Positions 1-6,975 of a stretch of 25,779 nt of DNA are shown here, piece after piece (the stretch's first letter is position 1; each line of letters starts with the position of its first letter). The notes beneath the pieces are model-generated. The model was not told the origin of the DNA. It worked only from the letters and a program-made list of their open reading frames with translations, and searched no databases. The stretch covers positions 1 through 25,779 of the forward strand of contig CAZIUL010000058.1 in assembly GCA_964542475.1 (NCBI GenBank), given 5' to 3'. Origin of the DNA: CAZIUL01 sp964542475. GTDB taxonomy: Bacteria > Planctomycetota > B15-G4 > CAYZWU01. Position numbers and translations under genes: made by a program.

Positions 1-103
1 GCACGCCAGTAGCCATTTCATGGCATACCCCTCGGGCAAACTGTAGAATATGAGTTTTACTATTTTTAAAAACGCTGTCCGCATTTAAAGAAGGAGGTTT
101 GAC

Positions 104-651
104 ATGTTAAAAGGAATCTATTACGGGAACAGGCGTTTTTTGCTCTATCTTGCGATCATGCTCTTTGCAACGGTTGCCTTTGCCACGGCAGGCGATCTCG
201 TGGATATCCCGGGCTCTGATTGGGATACCAAAGGGAAGGGTAAATTGTCGGTCAAGGGTGCAGGAAAAGCGGGGGGCCATTGTGGGTTGAGCTCCATTTT
301 GAACCTGCGGGTGGTGGCGACGAGTTCGTGGCCATTATAAGTGATGGCGTAGATGACATCACAGTCTTTGGGAAGTACACCCTGAAAAAGGGGAAGTTAA
401 AGACAATGGTGTTTTACAAGGATAATTTCGAGGAAGAACTCGAAGATTTGCTTGAGTGGATTGCAGGAGAGTTCGGCTGGACCGGTAAATTTAACGTCAA
501 TATTACCAAGTGCAAAGCAAAGGGCAAAGCAAAGGCCAAAAAAGGCACGGAAACATTCAAATTCAAGTTCAAGGTCTCGTTCGTCGCTTCAGCAGACGGA
601 AATTCCGCCAAGGCAAAATTTGGCGGCAAGTCTGCAGGTGGAGCCATGTGA
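104..651 (+). pseudogene. Secreted lysine-rich protein, reading frame broken by a frameshift
   Basis: The first frame starts at ATG 104 behind a strong AAGGAGG site and encodes a signal peptide (hydrophobic core LLYLAIMLFATVAFA, cleavage plausible near ATAG), then a Gly/Lys-rich stretch. At the run of six G at 271-276 this frame leaves the conserved-looking sequence and stops at 340. The frame one base back continues as GGPLWVELHFEPAGG and runs to the stop at 649-651. One extra G would join the two into a protein of about 182 residues. The second part has alternating Lys/Phe (KFKFKVSFVA) and repeated KAKGKAKAKK, which suggests a basic, beta-rich exported protein. I do not recognise the family. 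The break may be a sequencing error, a true mutation or length variation of the G run; the sequence alone cannot decide. Confidence 0.6.
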
Positions 652-988
652 CTCCCTAACGGGCAATCGGCACAAGACCATTATACCGCTTGATAGAATC
701 AGGAATGTAGCAGGGGCGCAGCGTAAAGCCGCGCCCCTGTTTTTCCGTTGCGGAGAAGGGGATTAAGCAAATCGTTTCAACGGTGTTGGTAATCTGGTAA
801 TAAGGGAGTAGTGTACGCTGCTCGCTTTCGTCGAGAAAGGCTTGGAGGGGCACGCGTAATTCACATACGGTGAGTCAACCGGCTGGGCCCAGGGCCCTTT
901 CAGGACAACTCTGCATATTCGTATCTTTTTGGTACGATGGGGCCGCACCTGTTATTGCATTTACTTTTTTACGAAAAGCGAAGAAGCC
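652..988. other. Intergenic region between the secreted protein and the HD hydrolase
   Basis: Apart from the terminator at 711-745 this stretch holds no convincing gene. A small inverted repeat TCGTATC / GGTACGA (919-925 and 931-937, loop TTTTT) lies about 50 bases before the next start codon and could be a regulatory hairpin. I could not identify a clear promoter. Confidence 0.5.
711..745 (+). terminator. Rho-independent terminator after the secreted protein gene
   Basis: CAGGGGCGC at 711-719 pairs perfectly with GCGCCCCTG at 731-739, with a further GC pair inside the loop, followed by a T run (GTTTTT-type, 739-744). It lies 60 bases after the stop at 651 on the same strand, as expected for an intrinsic terminator of that gene. 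Confidence 0.8.
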
Positions 989-1870
989 ATGAACCACGAC
1001 AGGAACGGGAAACAAAACAAGCGTGATGGCGTGAAAACGGATGAAACACCGTATGAGGCTGACCTCATGGAGCGGATCAGGGCTGATGAAGCGGCCTACA
1101 GCTCAACGGACAGCCTCTGGGACCACCTCTTGCGCGTGGCAAGGATCGCGGAGCGTCTCGGTCGCGAGGAAGGGCTTGATCCCGCATTGTGCCGAATGGC
1201 CGGGTTGTTTCATGACGCGGGTAAGTTTTCCGGCGGACATTACCATGAAGGTGACCGTCCAGAGGAAGAGGGGTCGGTGGCGCTTCTCGAGGAGCTGGCC
1301 CCTGCCCACAAGATCCCGAACCGCGACATAGAAGCGGTGGCGGAAGCCATCACGCAGCTCTATTGCGACAAATCCACCCCTGCTCCCCTGGCGAAGGTGC
1401 TCTTTGATGCGGACAACCTGGAAAAGCTCGGCAGCCTGGGAGTGGCAAATTTTTTCATCAAGACCGGCTTGAGAGGGCGGGGGATCTCGCCCAAGCAGCT
1501 TTACAAGCTAACCGTTGAGCTCACCTATGTCCATCACGCATCGGATTGTCTCTGGACTGGATCGGGGCGCGCACTTGCAATAGAACGGGCGGCTGAATCG
1601 AAGCGGTTTTACCTTCAGCTTCTCGACGATTTGAGAAAAGACGACCTCTACGATTTCAACGTCGAGGAGGTCGAGTTCGAGGGTGTCAGTCTGCAGGTGG
1701 TGTCGCCTGGAGTGTGCGAATGCAGCAGGAAACTCGAGCGCCGCATCTGGAGCGAAAAGGGCGTGAAGTGCCTGGAGATCCATCTGGAGCACCGCTGCTC
1801 CGCTTGCGGCGTGATAAGCCGTCTCCGTTTCTGCCGGCCGAGAATGATCACGCCGGGTGATGGATGTTGA
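989..1870 (+). CDS. HD-domain metal-dependent phosphohydrolase with Cys-rich C-terminus
   Basis: This 293-residue protein belongs to the HD superfamily of metal-dependent phosphohydrolases. The metal-binding set is visible: H46 (DHLLRV), H75-D76 (LFHDAGK) and D140/D142 in FDADNLEKLGSLG. The last resembles the DADxLD..G signature of small HD hydrolases of the YedJ type, which suggests a stand-alone nucleotide or phosphate-ester hydrolase rather than a (p)ppGpp synthetase or HD-GYP protein. The final 50 residues carry seven cysteines (about 243, 245, 261, 270, 273, 282, 293), including CEC and CSAC, so a metal-binding tail is possible. I chose ATG 989 because the longer frame from 929 adds 20 residues with no homology-like content; the site before 989 (GAAGAAG) is weak. 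No signal peptide, so probably cytoplasmic. Substrate unknown. It converges on the next gene with 39 bases between stops. Confidence 0.8.
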   Translation: MNHDRNGKQNKRDGVKTDETPYEADLMERIRADEAAYSSTDSLWDHLLRVARIAERLGREEGLDPALCRMAGLFHDAGKFSGGHYHEGDRPEEEGSVALLEELAPAHKIPNRDIEAVAEAITQLYCDKSTPAPLAKVLFDADNLEKLGSLGVANFFIKTGLRGRGISPKQLYKLTVELTYVHHASDCLWTGSGRALAIERAAESKRFYLQLLDDLRKDDLYDFNVEEVEFEGVSLQVVSPGVCECSRKLERRIWSEKGVKCLEIHLEHRCSACGVISRLRFCRPRMITPGDGC

Positions 1871-1909
1871 TCAGGTAATTACTGCTGCCCGGTACTTGCC
1901 CCCCGGGTA

Positions 1910-3862
1910 TCAATGCTGCGCACCCACATCCACATCTCTTCTCCGCTCTCCCTCGTCGAGGCTCCAGTGCGCCAGCGGCGTGGAAAAACCGTCCCCTCCC
2001 TTTATTCCCGGTATCCACAGGTTGTACCTGCCCGGCGGAAGCCCGGCAAAGAAGAAGCTTCCGTTGGATCCGATGATCGTGTCTATGGTGAAAAACGGTT
2101 TTTTATCCGGTTGCATCTCTTCGACAAGAGACAGGAAAGCGGGCTTGCCTTCCAGGCCACCGAGACAAATCCGGCCTCCGATCGACGCGGGGGGCACGAG
2201 ACGAAAGACGAGCTGTCCAAGGCCCGGCCGTGCGTTTCTGTACGCGGCCGGACATGGAACATCCTTCATGCCGATTTTTCTGTAGAACGCGCCCGGACGC
2301 CCGAGCCACAGATTGACCGAATACGCACCTGTCGGATCAAGCCCGCTGAACACGGCAAAGCCCGCTTCATCCGTGCGAAGCGATCTGTTGAAGCTTTTCG
2401 TTTCCACATCTTCGATCATCAGCAGAACGTCAGGCACCGGTGCTCCATGAACATCGATCACCTTCACCGTTAAACCCGCGTCAGACGCATCGAGCATCAG
2501 CCTTGTAACACCTGGGCCGATGGCTGAACATACCGTTTTTTTCAGGGGGACGAAACCCGGAGCTGACACGGCAAGTTCCCATTTTTCCGCGGGCGGAAAG
2601 ATACAAAAGGATGCGCACGGATCCATTTCGACCTGCCTGCCGGATTCGCACCCGCTTCCTTCTTCGCTCCATGAAAGCCACACCCTCGATTCAGGAATAG
2701 GATTTCCATTCGGATCGACTATCTGGAAGCGGGCCTCCTGCAGCTCCGAGGGGCATACAAGCTCCACGGTCACGCTTCTCTCTTCCCCCGGCTCGAACAT
2801 GCCGATCTCCCTTTCGATCCTGCCGTACCGGGGGTGATTTACCTTCAGCCAGAGCGGAAGCCTGGGCGGGACTTTCCCAACGACAGTTTCGTTTTCTACA
2901 GGTATCCCGTTTGATTCCGCGCTTTCATTCGCGCCTGAAGCCCTGCTGCCTGCAATAGTGATGTGCTCGCCGCCGGATCCGGGCAGGAGACCGCGGTCAC
3001 TCGCATTCGGCGGCCCTGCAAGGCAAACCCTTGCACCTGCCAGTGGAGCCCCGGACGGACCTAGGACATTTACTTTCAGCCTTGCCCAGCGGAGTAGTGT
3101 GAAGCGAACCCTATCCGCCCGCATTTTAACAACCATGGGTACGTTATCTCCAAGGAAGCAGTAAGACGGATGAGTGATCTTGAAAAGCGCTTCAAACGTT
3201 TTTTTTGGAGGATCAAGACAAAAGAGCCGGAACGTTCCATCCTTTGCCGAGGCGGAGCGCGTATTCATGTCCATGGAAGACATCTCTACCAGGGCGCCTT
3301 CAACCGGACCACCGGATTCGTTCACGATCTCGCCACGAACAATTAGCCTTCCTTTTCTCATGACGATGGGATAGGGACTGGCCCATGGGCGATTCCCGAG
3401 GCTAAGCCTGAGCGGAACGCACCCAGCCGCTTCCGCCTCTATCCCGTCTCCCGGGTTTGGATTTCTGAACTCCACTTTCCCGTACCTGCCGCTGAGGGTT
3501 TCTTCCTTCGGGTCACCGTGCGAAGGCTCAAAAATGACTAACCTCGCATCTCGGATGGGGAGGCCCTCCTTTGTAAGGACCACGAATTCCCATGGGCAAT
3601 CCTGCTCATCGGCGGCTGTCGGTTCCGGGCACGGATCAGGCTCCTTGTTCATTCCTGTGCCTGTTGGAGCGATGGGCTCTCGTTCCGGTTCCCTGACCCC
3701 TTCAACAGAAGACCCTGCGCCCGCACTCGGTATGTCATCCTGCTCCTGCAACAGTACCCCGCCCTGCTGCTCCGGTATGTGCTCGAAAAAATCACGGCAA
3801 AGCAAAGCCAGCAGCAGCAGGAACGCCGGTCCGACGACACCTATCAGGACCCTGGTTGTCAT
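1910..3862 (-). CDS. Membrane-anchored protein with repeated carboxypeptidase-regulatory-like domains
   Basis: The 650-residue protein starts at ATG 3862 behind a GGAG site six bases away. A single hydrophobic segment (about residues 5-22, VLIGVVGPAFLLLLALLC) is followed by a Glu/Pro-rich linker, so most of the chain should face the periplasm or outside. From about residue 90 to the end come roughly six beta-sandwich repeats with the pattern of CarboxypepD_reg-like or SpaA-like domains: phrases such as GEIVNESGGPVEGALVEM, GPSGAPLAGARVCL, DPNGNPIPESRVWL and DVHGAPVPDVLLMI, each followed by a turn like DEAGFAVFSGL. These domains are structural or binding modules; no catalytic domain is visible, so no enzyme activity should be assigned. 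It lies 105 bases downstream of the small exported protein gene on the same strand and may be co-transcribed with it. Confidence 0.75.
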   Translation of the reverse strand: MTTRVLIGVVGPAFLLLLALLCRDFFEHIPEQQGGVLLQEQDDIPSAGAGSSVEGVREPEREPIAPTGTGMNKEPDPCPEPTAADEQDCPWEFVVLTKEGLPIRDARLVIFEPSHGDPKEETLSGRYGKVEFRNPNPGDGIEAEAAGCVPLRLSLGNRPWASPYPIVMRKGRLIVRGEIVNESGGPVEGALVEMSSMDMNTRSASAKDGTFRLFCLDPPKKTFEALFKITHPSYCFLGDNVPMVVKMRADRVRFTLLRWARLKVNVLGPSGAPLAGARVCLAGPPNASDRGLLPGSGGEHITIAGSRASGANESAESNGIPVENETVVGKVPPRLPLWLKVNHPRYGRIEREIGMFEPGEERSVTVELVCPSELQEARFQIVDPNGNPIPESRVWLSWSEEGSGCESGRQVEMDPCASFCIFPPAEKWELAVSAPGFVPLKKTVCSAIGPGVTRLMLDASDAGLTVKVIDVHGAPVPDVLLMIEDVETKSFNRSLRTDEAGFAVFSGLDPTGAYSVNLWLGRPGAFYRKIGMKDVPCPAAYRNARPGLGQLVFRLVPPASIGGRICLGGLEGKPAFLSLVEEMQPDKKPFFTIDTIIGSNGSFFFAGLPPGRYNLWIPGIKGGDGFSTPLAHWSLDEGERRRDVDVGAQH

Positions 3863-3967
3863 TTTTATCTCCAGCTTTATCGGTTCGGGTGTTTTTTATC
3901 GGGCATGGCATGCTGCAACACACCTGTATGTGCAGCATGCAATGACGAATAGAACCGGGTGTCAGTG

Positions 3968-4408
3968 CTACTCGAGCAGCCAAAAGACAGTGCCGATCAC
4001 AGTGTAGGCGTACCATGGAGTGTCTTTGGGCCCAACCCTCTTCTTGAACGACTTGCCCGCGATCTTGCTGTCGTTCTCGTCGTAGATACTGACCGTTACC
4101 GAGTCTCCGGGATTGATCGGCGAGTTCCCCGGAGTTCCTGTTCCGGAGAACTCTCCATCGCCGTTCGAATGCTGATCATAGTCGTTTGACTGGTTCGTTT
4201 CATCGTGTTCGATAACCACCGTGTATTCCGAGTCAGGAGAGACTCCAAACACGCTGTAGTTGATTGTGTTGCCGTTTATCGAACCCGTGATGACAACGTC
4301 CGCCAGAACGATTGCCATTCCTGCTGTCATCATGATCATGATCCCCGCTGCGAAAGGTAACACGCGTTTGAGTGCTTTTCCGCTGCCCGCTTTTTTTGTT
4401 TCAGTCAT
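3968..4408 (-). CDS. Small exported or membrane protein, unknown function
   Basis: A 146-residue protein with ATG at 4408 and a good GGGAGG site eight bases before it. The basic N-terminus (KKAGSGKALKR) precedes a hydrophobic segment at about 17-36, either a signal peptide or an anchor. The middle is acidic and hydrophilic with beta-like stretches (VVITGSINGNTINYSVFG, YTVVIEHDE, DSVTVSIYDENDS), resembling a small beta-sandwich, and contains an Asn/Gly/Ser-rich loop. The C-terminus is unusual: after a basic patch (KSFKKRVGPKD) it ends in a hydrophobic run, WYAYTVIGTVFWLLE, long enough for a short membrane-associated helix. I do not recognise the family. Its position before the 650-residue anchored protein suggests they may act together, but that is inference from order only. 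Confidence 0.65.
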   Translation of the reverse strand: MTETKKAGSGKALKRVLPFAAGIMIMMTAGMAIVLADVVITGSINGNTINYSVFGVSPDSEYTVVIEHDETNQSNDYDQHSNGDGEFSGTGTPGNSPINPGDSVTVSIYDENDSKIAGKSFKKRVGPKDTPWYAYTVIGTVFWLLE

Positions 4409-4924
4409 GTTTCATGCCTCCCAATAGCTGTTCCTGTTCAGTAAAAACGCGGTCATGTGGCGCCTGCGCCGCCGAATCCGCGTACACGTTTTTTCTCGAA
4501 CTTTTTTTGATCCCGGCGTTTCAGAGCCTTTGTTTCCGGACCCTTTCGGGTTCGGATGGTTTTTCACACCTGCCTGCTTACCGGGAAGCTCTGTTTCCGG
4601 ATGATCAAGGTTCACAAGCACAAGTCGAAATATGTGCGGGCAGGTTTCAGTTTCTGTGGAGGTTTTGAGTGATTTGACCGGTTTTTTTTATTCCGTTACA
4701 GGCGCGGCAGCTGTCACCTGCGCCCGGGATACATGGGAGTGGAAAAATAATTTTCCGTGCCGGAATGCGCCTTGAAAAGCTGAACCACGTGTTTTATCTT
4801 TCTAGCAACGCTTGAGGATTCCGACCGGGCCGGAATGAAACGTGGCACGACTGACTCCGGGCCCGGATCCCGAAACCACGGCGGCACCCTGACTTTCGAC
4901 CCCCGACTTACAAGGAGAATTCAA
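4409..4924. other. Divergent intergenic region before the S9 peptidase gene
   Basis: No gene is convincing here. It holds a perfect GGAAAA / TTTTCC inverted repeat (4741-4756), a hairpin TCCGGACCC / GGGTTCGGA (4535-4556) followed by TGGTTTTT, and a promoter-like pair at 4772-4800. The hairpin with T run looks like a plus-strand terminator but has no plus-strand gene just before it, so its role is unclear; it could attenuate a leader transcript. A frame in the peptidase phase could start at 4835 but has no ribosome site. Confidence 0.5.
4772..4800 (+). promoter_or_regulatory. Predicted sigma70-type promoter for the S9 peptidase gene
   Basis: TTGAAA (4772-4777) and TATCTT (4795-4800) are separated by 17 bases. 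They match the bacterial -35 and -10 consensus at 5/6 and 4/6 positions and would give a leader of about 115 bases before ATG 4925. The GGAAAA/TTTTCC inverted repeat sits just upstream. Confidence 0.4.
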
Positions 4925-6874
4925 ATGAAGTTAGTGCTCATCTCTTGTCTCGTGCTCACGGCTTTTGCCTTTTCGGCATGTTCGCCTTCTTCAAAACAAC
5001 CAGACCTTATTCCTCGCGATGTCCTTTTCGGCAACCCCGAAAACACGCAGCCCCAGATCTCCCCGGACGGGAATTTCCTTGCCTATCTCGCACCGCTCGA
5101 CGGAGTGATGAACATCTGGGTGCGCACTCTCGGCAAAAAGAATGACCGCGCCATAACGGCTGACAAGCACCGCGGCATCCGCGGTTACGGATGGGCATGG
5201 GATGACGAGCATATCATCTATGTCCAGGACAAGGACGGTGACGAGAACTGGCACATCAATGCCGTGGTTTTCAGGAATCCCGACGCCGAGCCAAGGGACC
5301 TGACGCCGTTTGACGGGGTCCAGGCCAGGTTCGTGAAGGCATCCAAGAGGATTCCGGGCAAGATGCTGATCCAGATGAACAAGGACAACCCCCAGGCACA
5401 CGATGTGTACATGCTTGACATCAAGAGCGGGGAGCTCACCTTTGAGAACAAGAACCCCGGGAACGTGCTTGGGTGGACGGCAAACGACGACCTCGTTGTT
5501 CTTGCCTCCACCGCCATGAACGCGGACGGCGGCTCCACCATTCTTCTGAGAAAAAACGCGGATGCGGACTGGAAGCCGTTCATCACCCACGGGCCCGATG
5601 AATCCGCAGGTCTTGCCGCATTCGGCGGGGACGGCATGTACGCGTACGTGGAACACAACCTCAAATCAGACAAGGCGTGCCTCTTTCGCGTGAACCTGGA
5701 AACGTTCGAGGAGGAGCTCGTCTTCGAACCCGAAAAAGCGGACACGGGCGGGGTGTTCACGGATCCGGACACGCACAAGCCGCTTGCGGTATCCACCAAC
5801 TACCTCCGGAAAAAATGGCATATACTCGACGACTCGATCCGCGGCGACTTCGATGCAATAGCCGCCATCCGGGAGGGGGATTTCAGCGTGATAAGCAGGG
5901 ACAGGGAGAACAGCACCTGGCTTCTCGCGTTCACGACCGATAACGGCCCGGTTTACTACTATTCCTATGACCGGGGCACCAGGGAAGCGGCGTTTCTGTT
6001 TTCTAACAGGCCGGAGCTGGAGAGCCTTGAGCTCGCAGACATGAAGCCCGTGGTCATCCCGGCCAGGGACGGCATGGAGCTCGTCTGCTACCTGACCCTT
6101 CCGAAGGGGCTCGACCATGCGAACCTGCCCTTGGTTCTGCTGGTCCACGGCGGGCCATGGGCCAGGGACGCGTGGGGATACGATCCCATGCACCAGTGGC
6201 TCTCGAACAGGGGGTATGCTGTCATGGCCGTGAACTTTCGCGGCTCCACCGGGTTCGGCAAGGAATACCTGAACGCGGGCAACCGCGAGTGGGCGGCCAA
6301 GATGCACGACGACCTGATCGATGCCGTGAACTGGGCTGTGGAGAAGGGGTACACGGATGCGGACAAGGTAGCCATAATGGGCGGATCGTACGGCGGGTAC
6401 GCCACGCTCGTGGGCGCGGCGTTCACCCCGGATGTTTTCTGCTGCGGGGTGGATATTGTCGGGCCGTCCAACATCATGACCCTGATCGAGTCGATCCCTC
6501 CCTACTGGGCGCCCATGCTCAACATGTTCAAGCACCGCATGGGTGACTGGGAAAAAGAGCCCGAGTACATCAAGTCCATCTCACCGCTTTTCAAGGCCGA
6601 CGAGATCAAGATCCCGCTGCTGATAGGCCAGGGGAAGAACGATCCGCGCGTCAAGGTGCGCGAAGCGCTCCAGATCGTTGAGGCCCTGGAAAAGAAGGGA
6701 AGGGATGTCATGTACATCGAGTTCCCGGATGAGGGGCACGGCTTTGCGAGGCCGGAGAACAACAAGGCGTTCAACGCGGCCGTTGAGAGCTTTTTGGCCA
6801 GGCACCTCAATGGACGCTGCCAGCCGGCAAGCGTGGAGGAGCAGGAGCTTCTCGACAAGGTGACGAAAAGCTGA
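4925..6874 (+). CDS. S9 family prolyl-oligopeptidase-like serine peptidase, lipoprotein
   Basis: A 649-residue serine peptidase of clan SC, family S9. The start at 4925 follows AAGGAG at the right spacing and gives a lipoprotein signal, MKLVLISCLVLTAFAFSAC, with the lipobox FSAC, so the enzyme should be lipid-anchored in the cell envelope. Residues about 30-390 form the N-terminal beta-propeller (WD40-like strands such as PQISPDGNFLAYLAPLDG). The alpha/beta-hydrolase domain follows with HGGPW at 408-412, the nucleophile S488 in GGSYGGYA, D573 in GQGKNDPRV and H605 in DEGHGF. All three catalytic residues are present in the family order, so it is probably active on short peptides, as dipeptidyl or acylaminoacyl peptidases are. 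It stands alone on the plus strand and converges on the HExxH protein gene across a hairpin repeat. The exact substrate cannot be predicted. Confidence 0.93.
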   Translation: MKLVLISCLVLTAFAFSACSPSSKQPDLIPRDVLFGNPENTQPQISPDGNFLAYLAPLDGVMNIWVRTLGKKNDRAITADKHRGIRGYGWAWDDEHIIYVQDKDGDENWHINAVVFRNPDAEPRDLTPFDGVQARFVKASKRIPGKMLIQMNKDNPQAHDVYMLDIKSGELTFENKNPGNVLGWTANDDLVVLASTAMNADGGSTILLRKNADADWKPFITHGPDESAGLAAFGGDGMYAYVEHNLKSDKACLFRVNLETFEEELVFEPEKADTGGVFTDPDTHKPLAVSTNYLRKKWHILDDSIRGDFDAIAAIREGDFSVISRDRENSTWLLAFTTDNGPVYYYSYDRGTREAAFLFSNRPELESLELADMKPVVIPARDGMELVCYLTLPKGLDHANLPLVLLVHGGPWARDAWGYDPMHQWLSNRGYAVMAVNFRGSTGFGKEYLNAGNREWAAKMHDDLIDAVNWAVEKGYTDADKVAIMGGSYGGYATLVGAAFTPDVFCCGVDIVGPSNIMTLIESIPPYWAPMLNMFKHRMGDWEKEPEYIKSISPLFKADEIKIPLLIGQGKNDPRVKVREALQIVEALEKKGRDVMYIEFPDEGHGFARPENNKAFNAAVESFLARHLNGRCQPASVEEQELLDKVTKS

Positions 6875-6892
6875 CCGGTCCGTGATCGGTCA

Positions 6893-6960
6893 ATAGCCCG
6901 CATATTTTCAAACTCTTCGTTGCGGGGTGCCGCATCAGAAGAGGATGAAATATGCGGATT
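6893..6960. repeat. Long-hairpin repeat, family B, simple copy
   Basis: The left arm at 6898-6918 and right arm at 6938-6957 are inverted copies (CCGCATATTT...CTCTTC against GAAGAG...AAATATGCGG) with one bulge and two mismatches. The interior forms a second hairpin, TGCGG / CCGCA at 6921-6934. The element fills the space between the converging stops at 6874 and 6976. A related compound copy is at 21982-22137, so this is a dispersed repeat rather than a simple terminator; there is no T run. It may still block read-through in both directions. Confidence 0.8.
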
Positions 6961-6975
6961 TCTAAGCCCTTTCTT

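Noticed and set aside
1..103. Promoter for the secreted lysine-rich gene (TAGAAT near 44)
   Set aside because: A -10-like box is present but no -35 at acceptable spacing, so I did not call it.
4991..5656. Long minus-strand open frames opposite the S9 peptidase, PEP synthase, propeller and phosphoesterase genes
   Set aside because: They follow the codon bias of the real gene on the other strand, are rich in Arg/His/Val or Pro/Ser, and have no ribosome site or recognisable domains.
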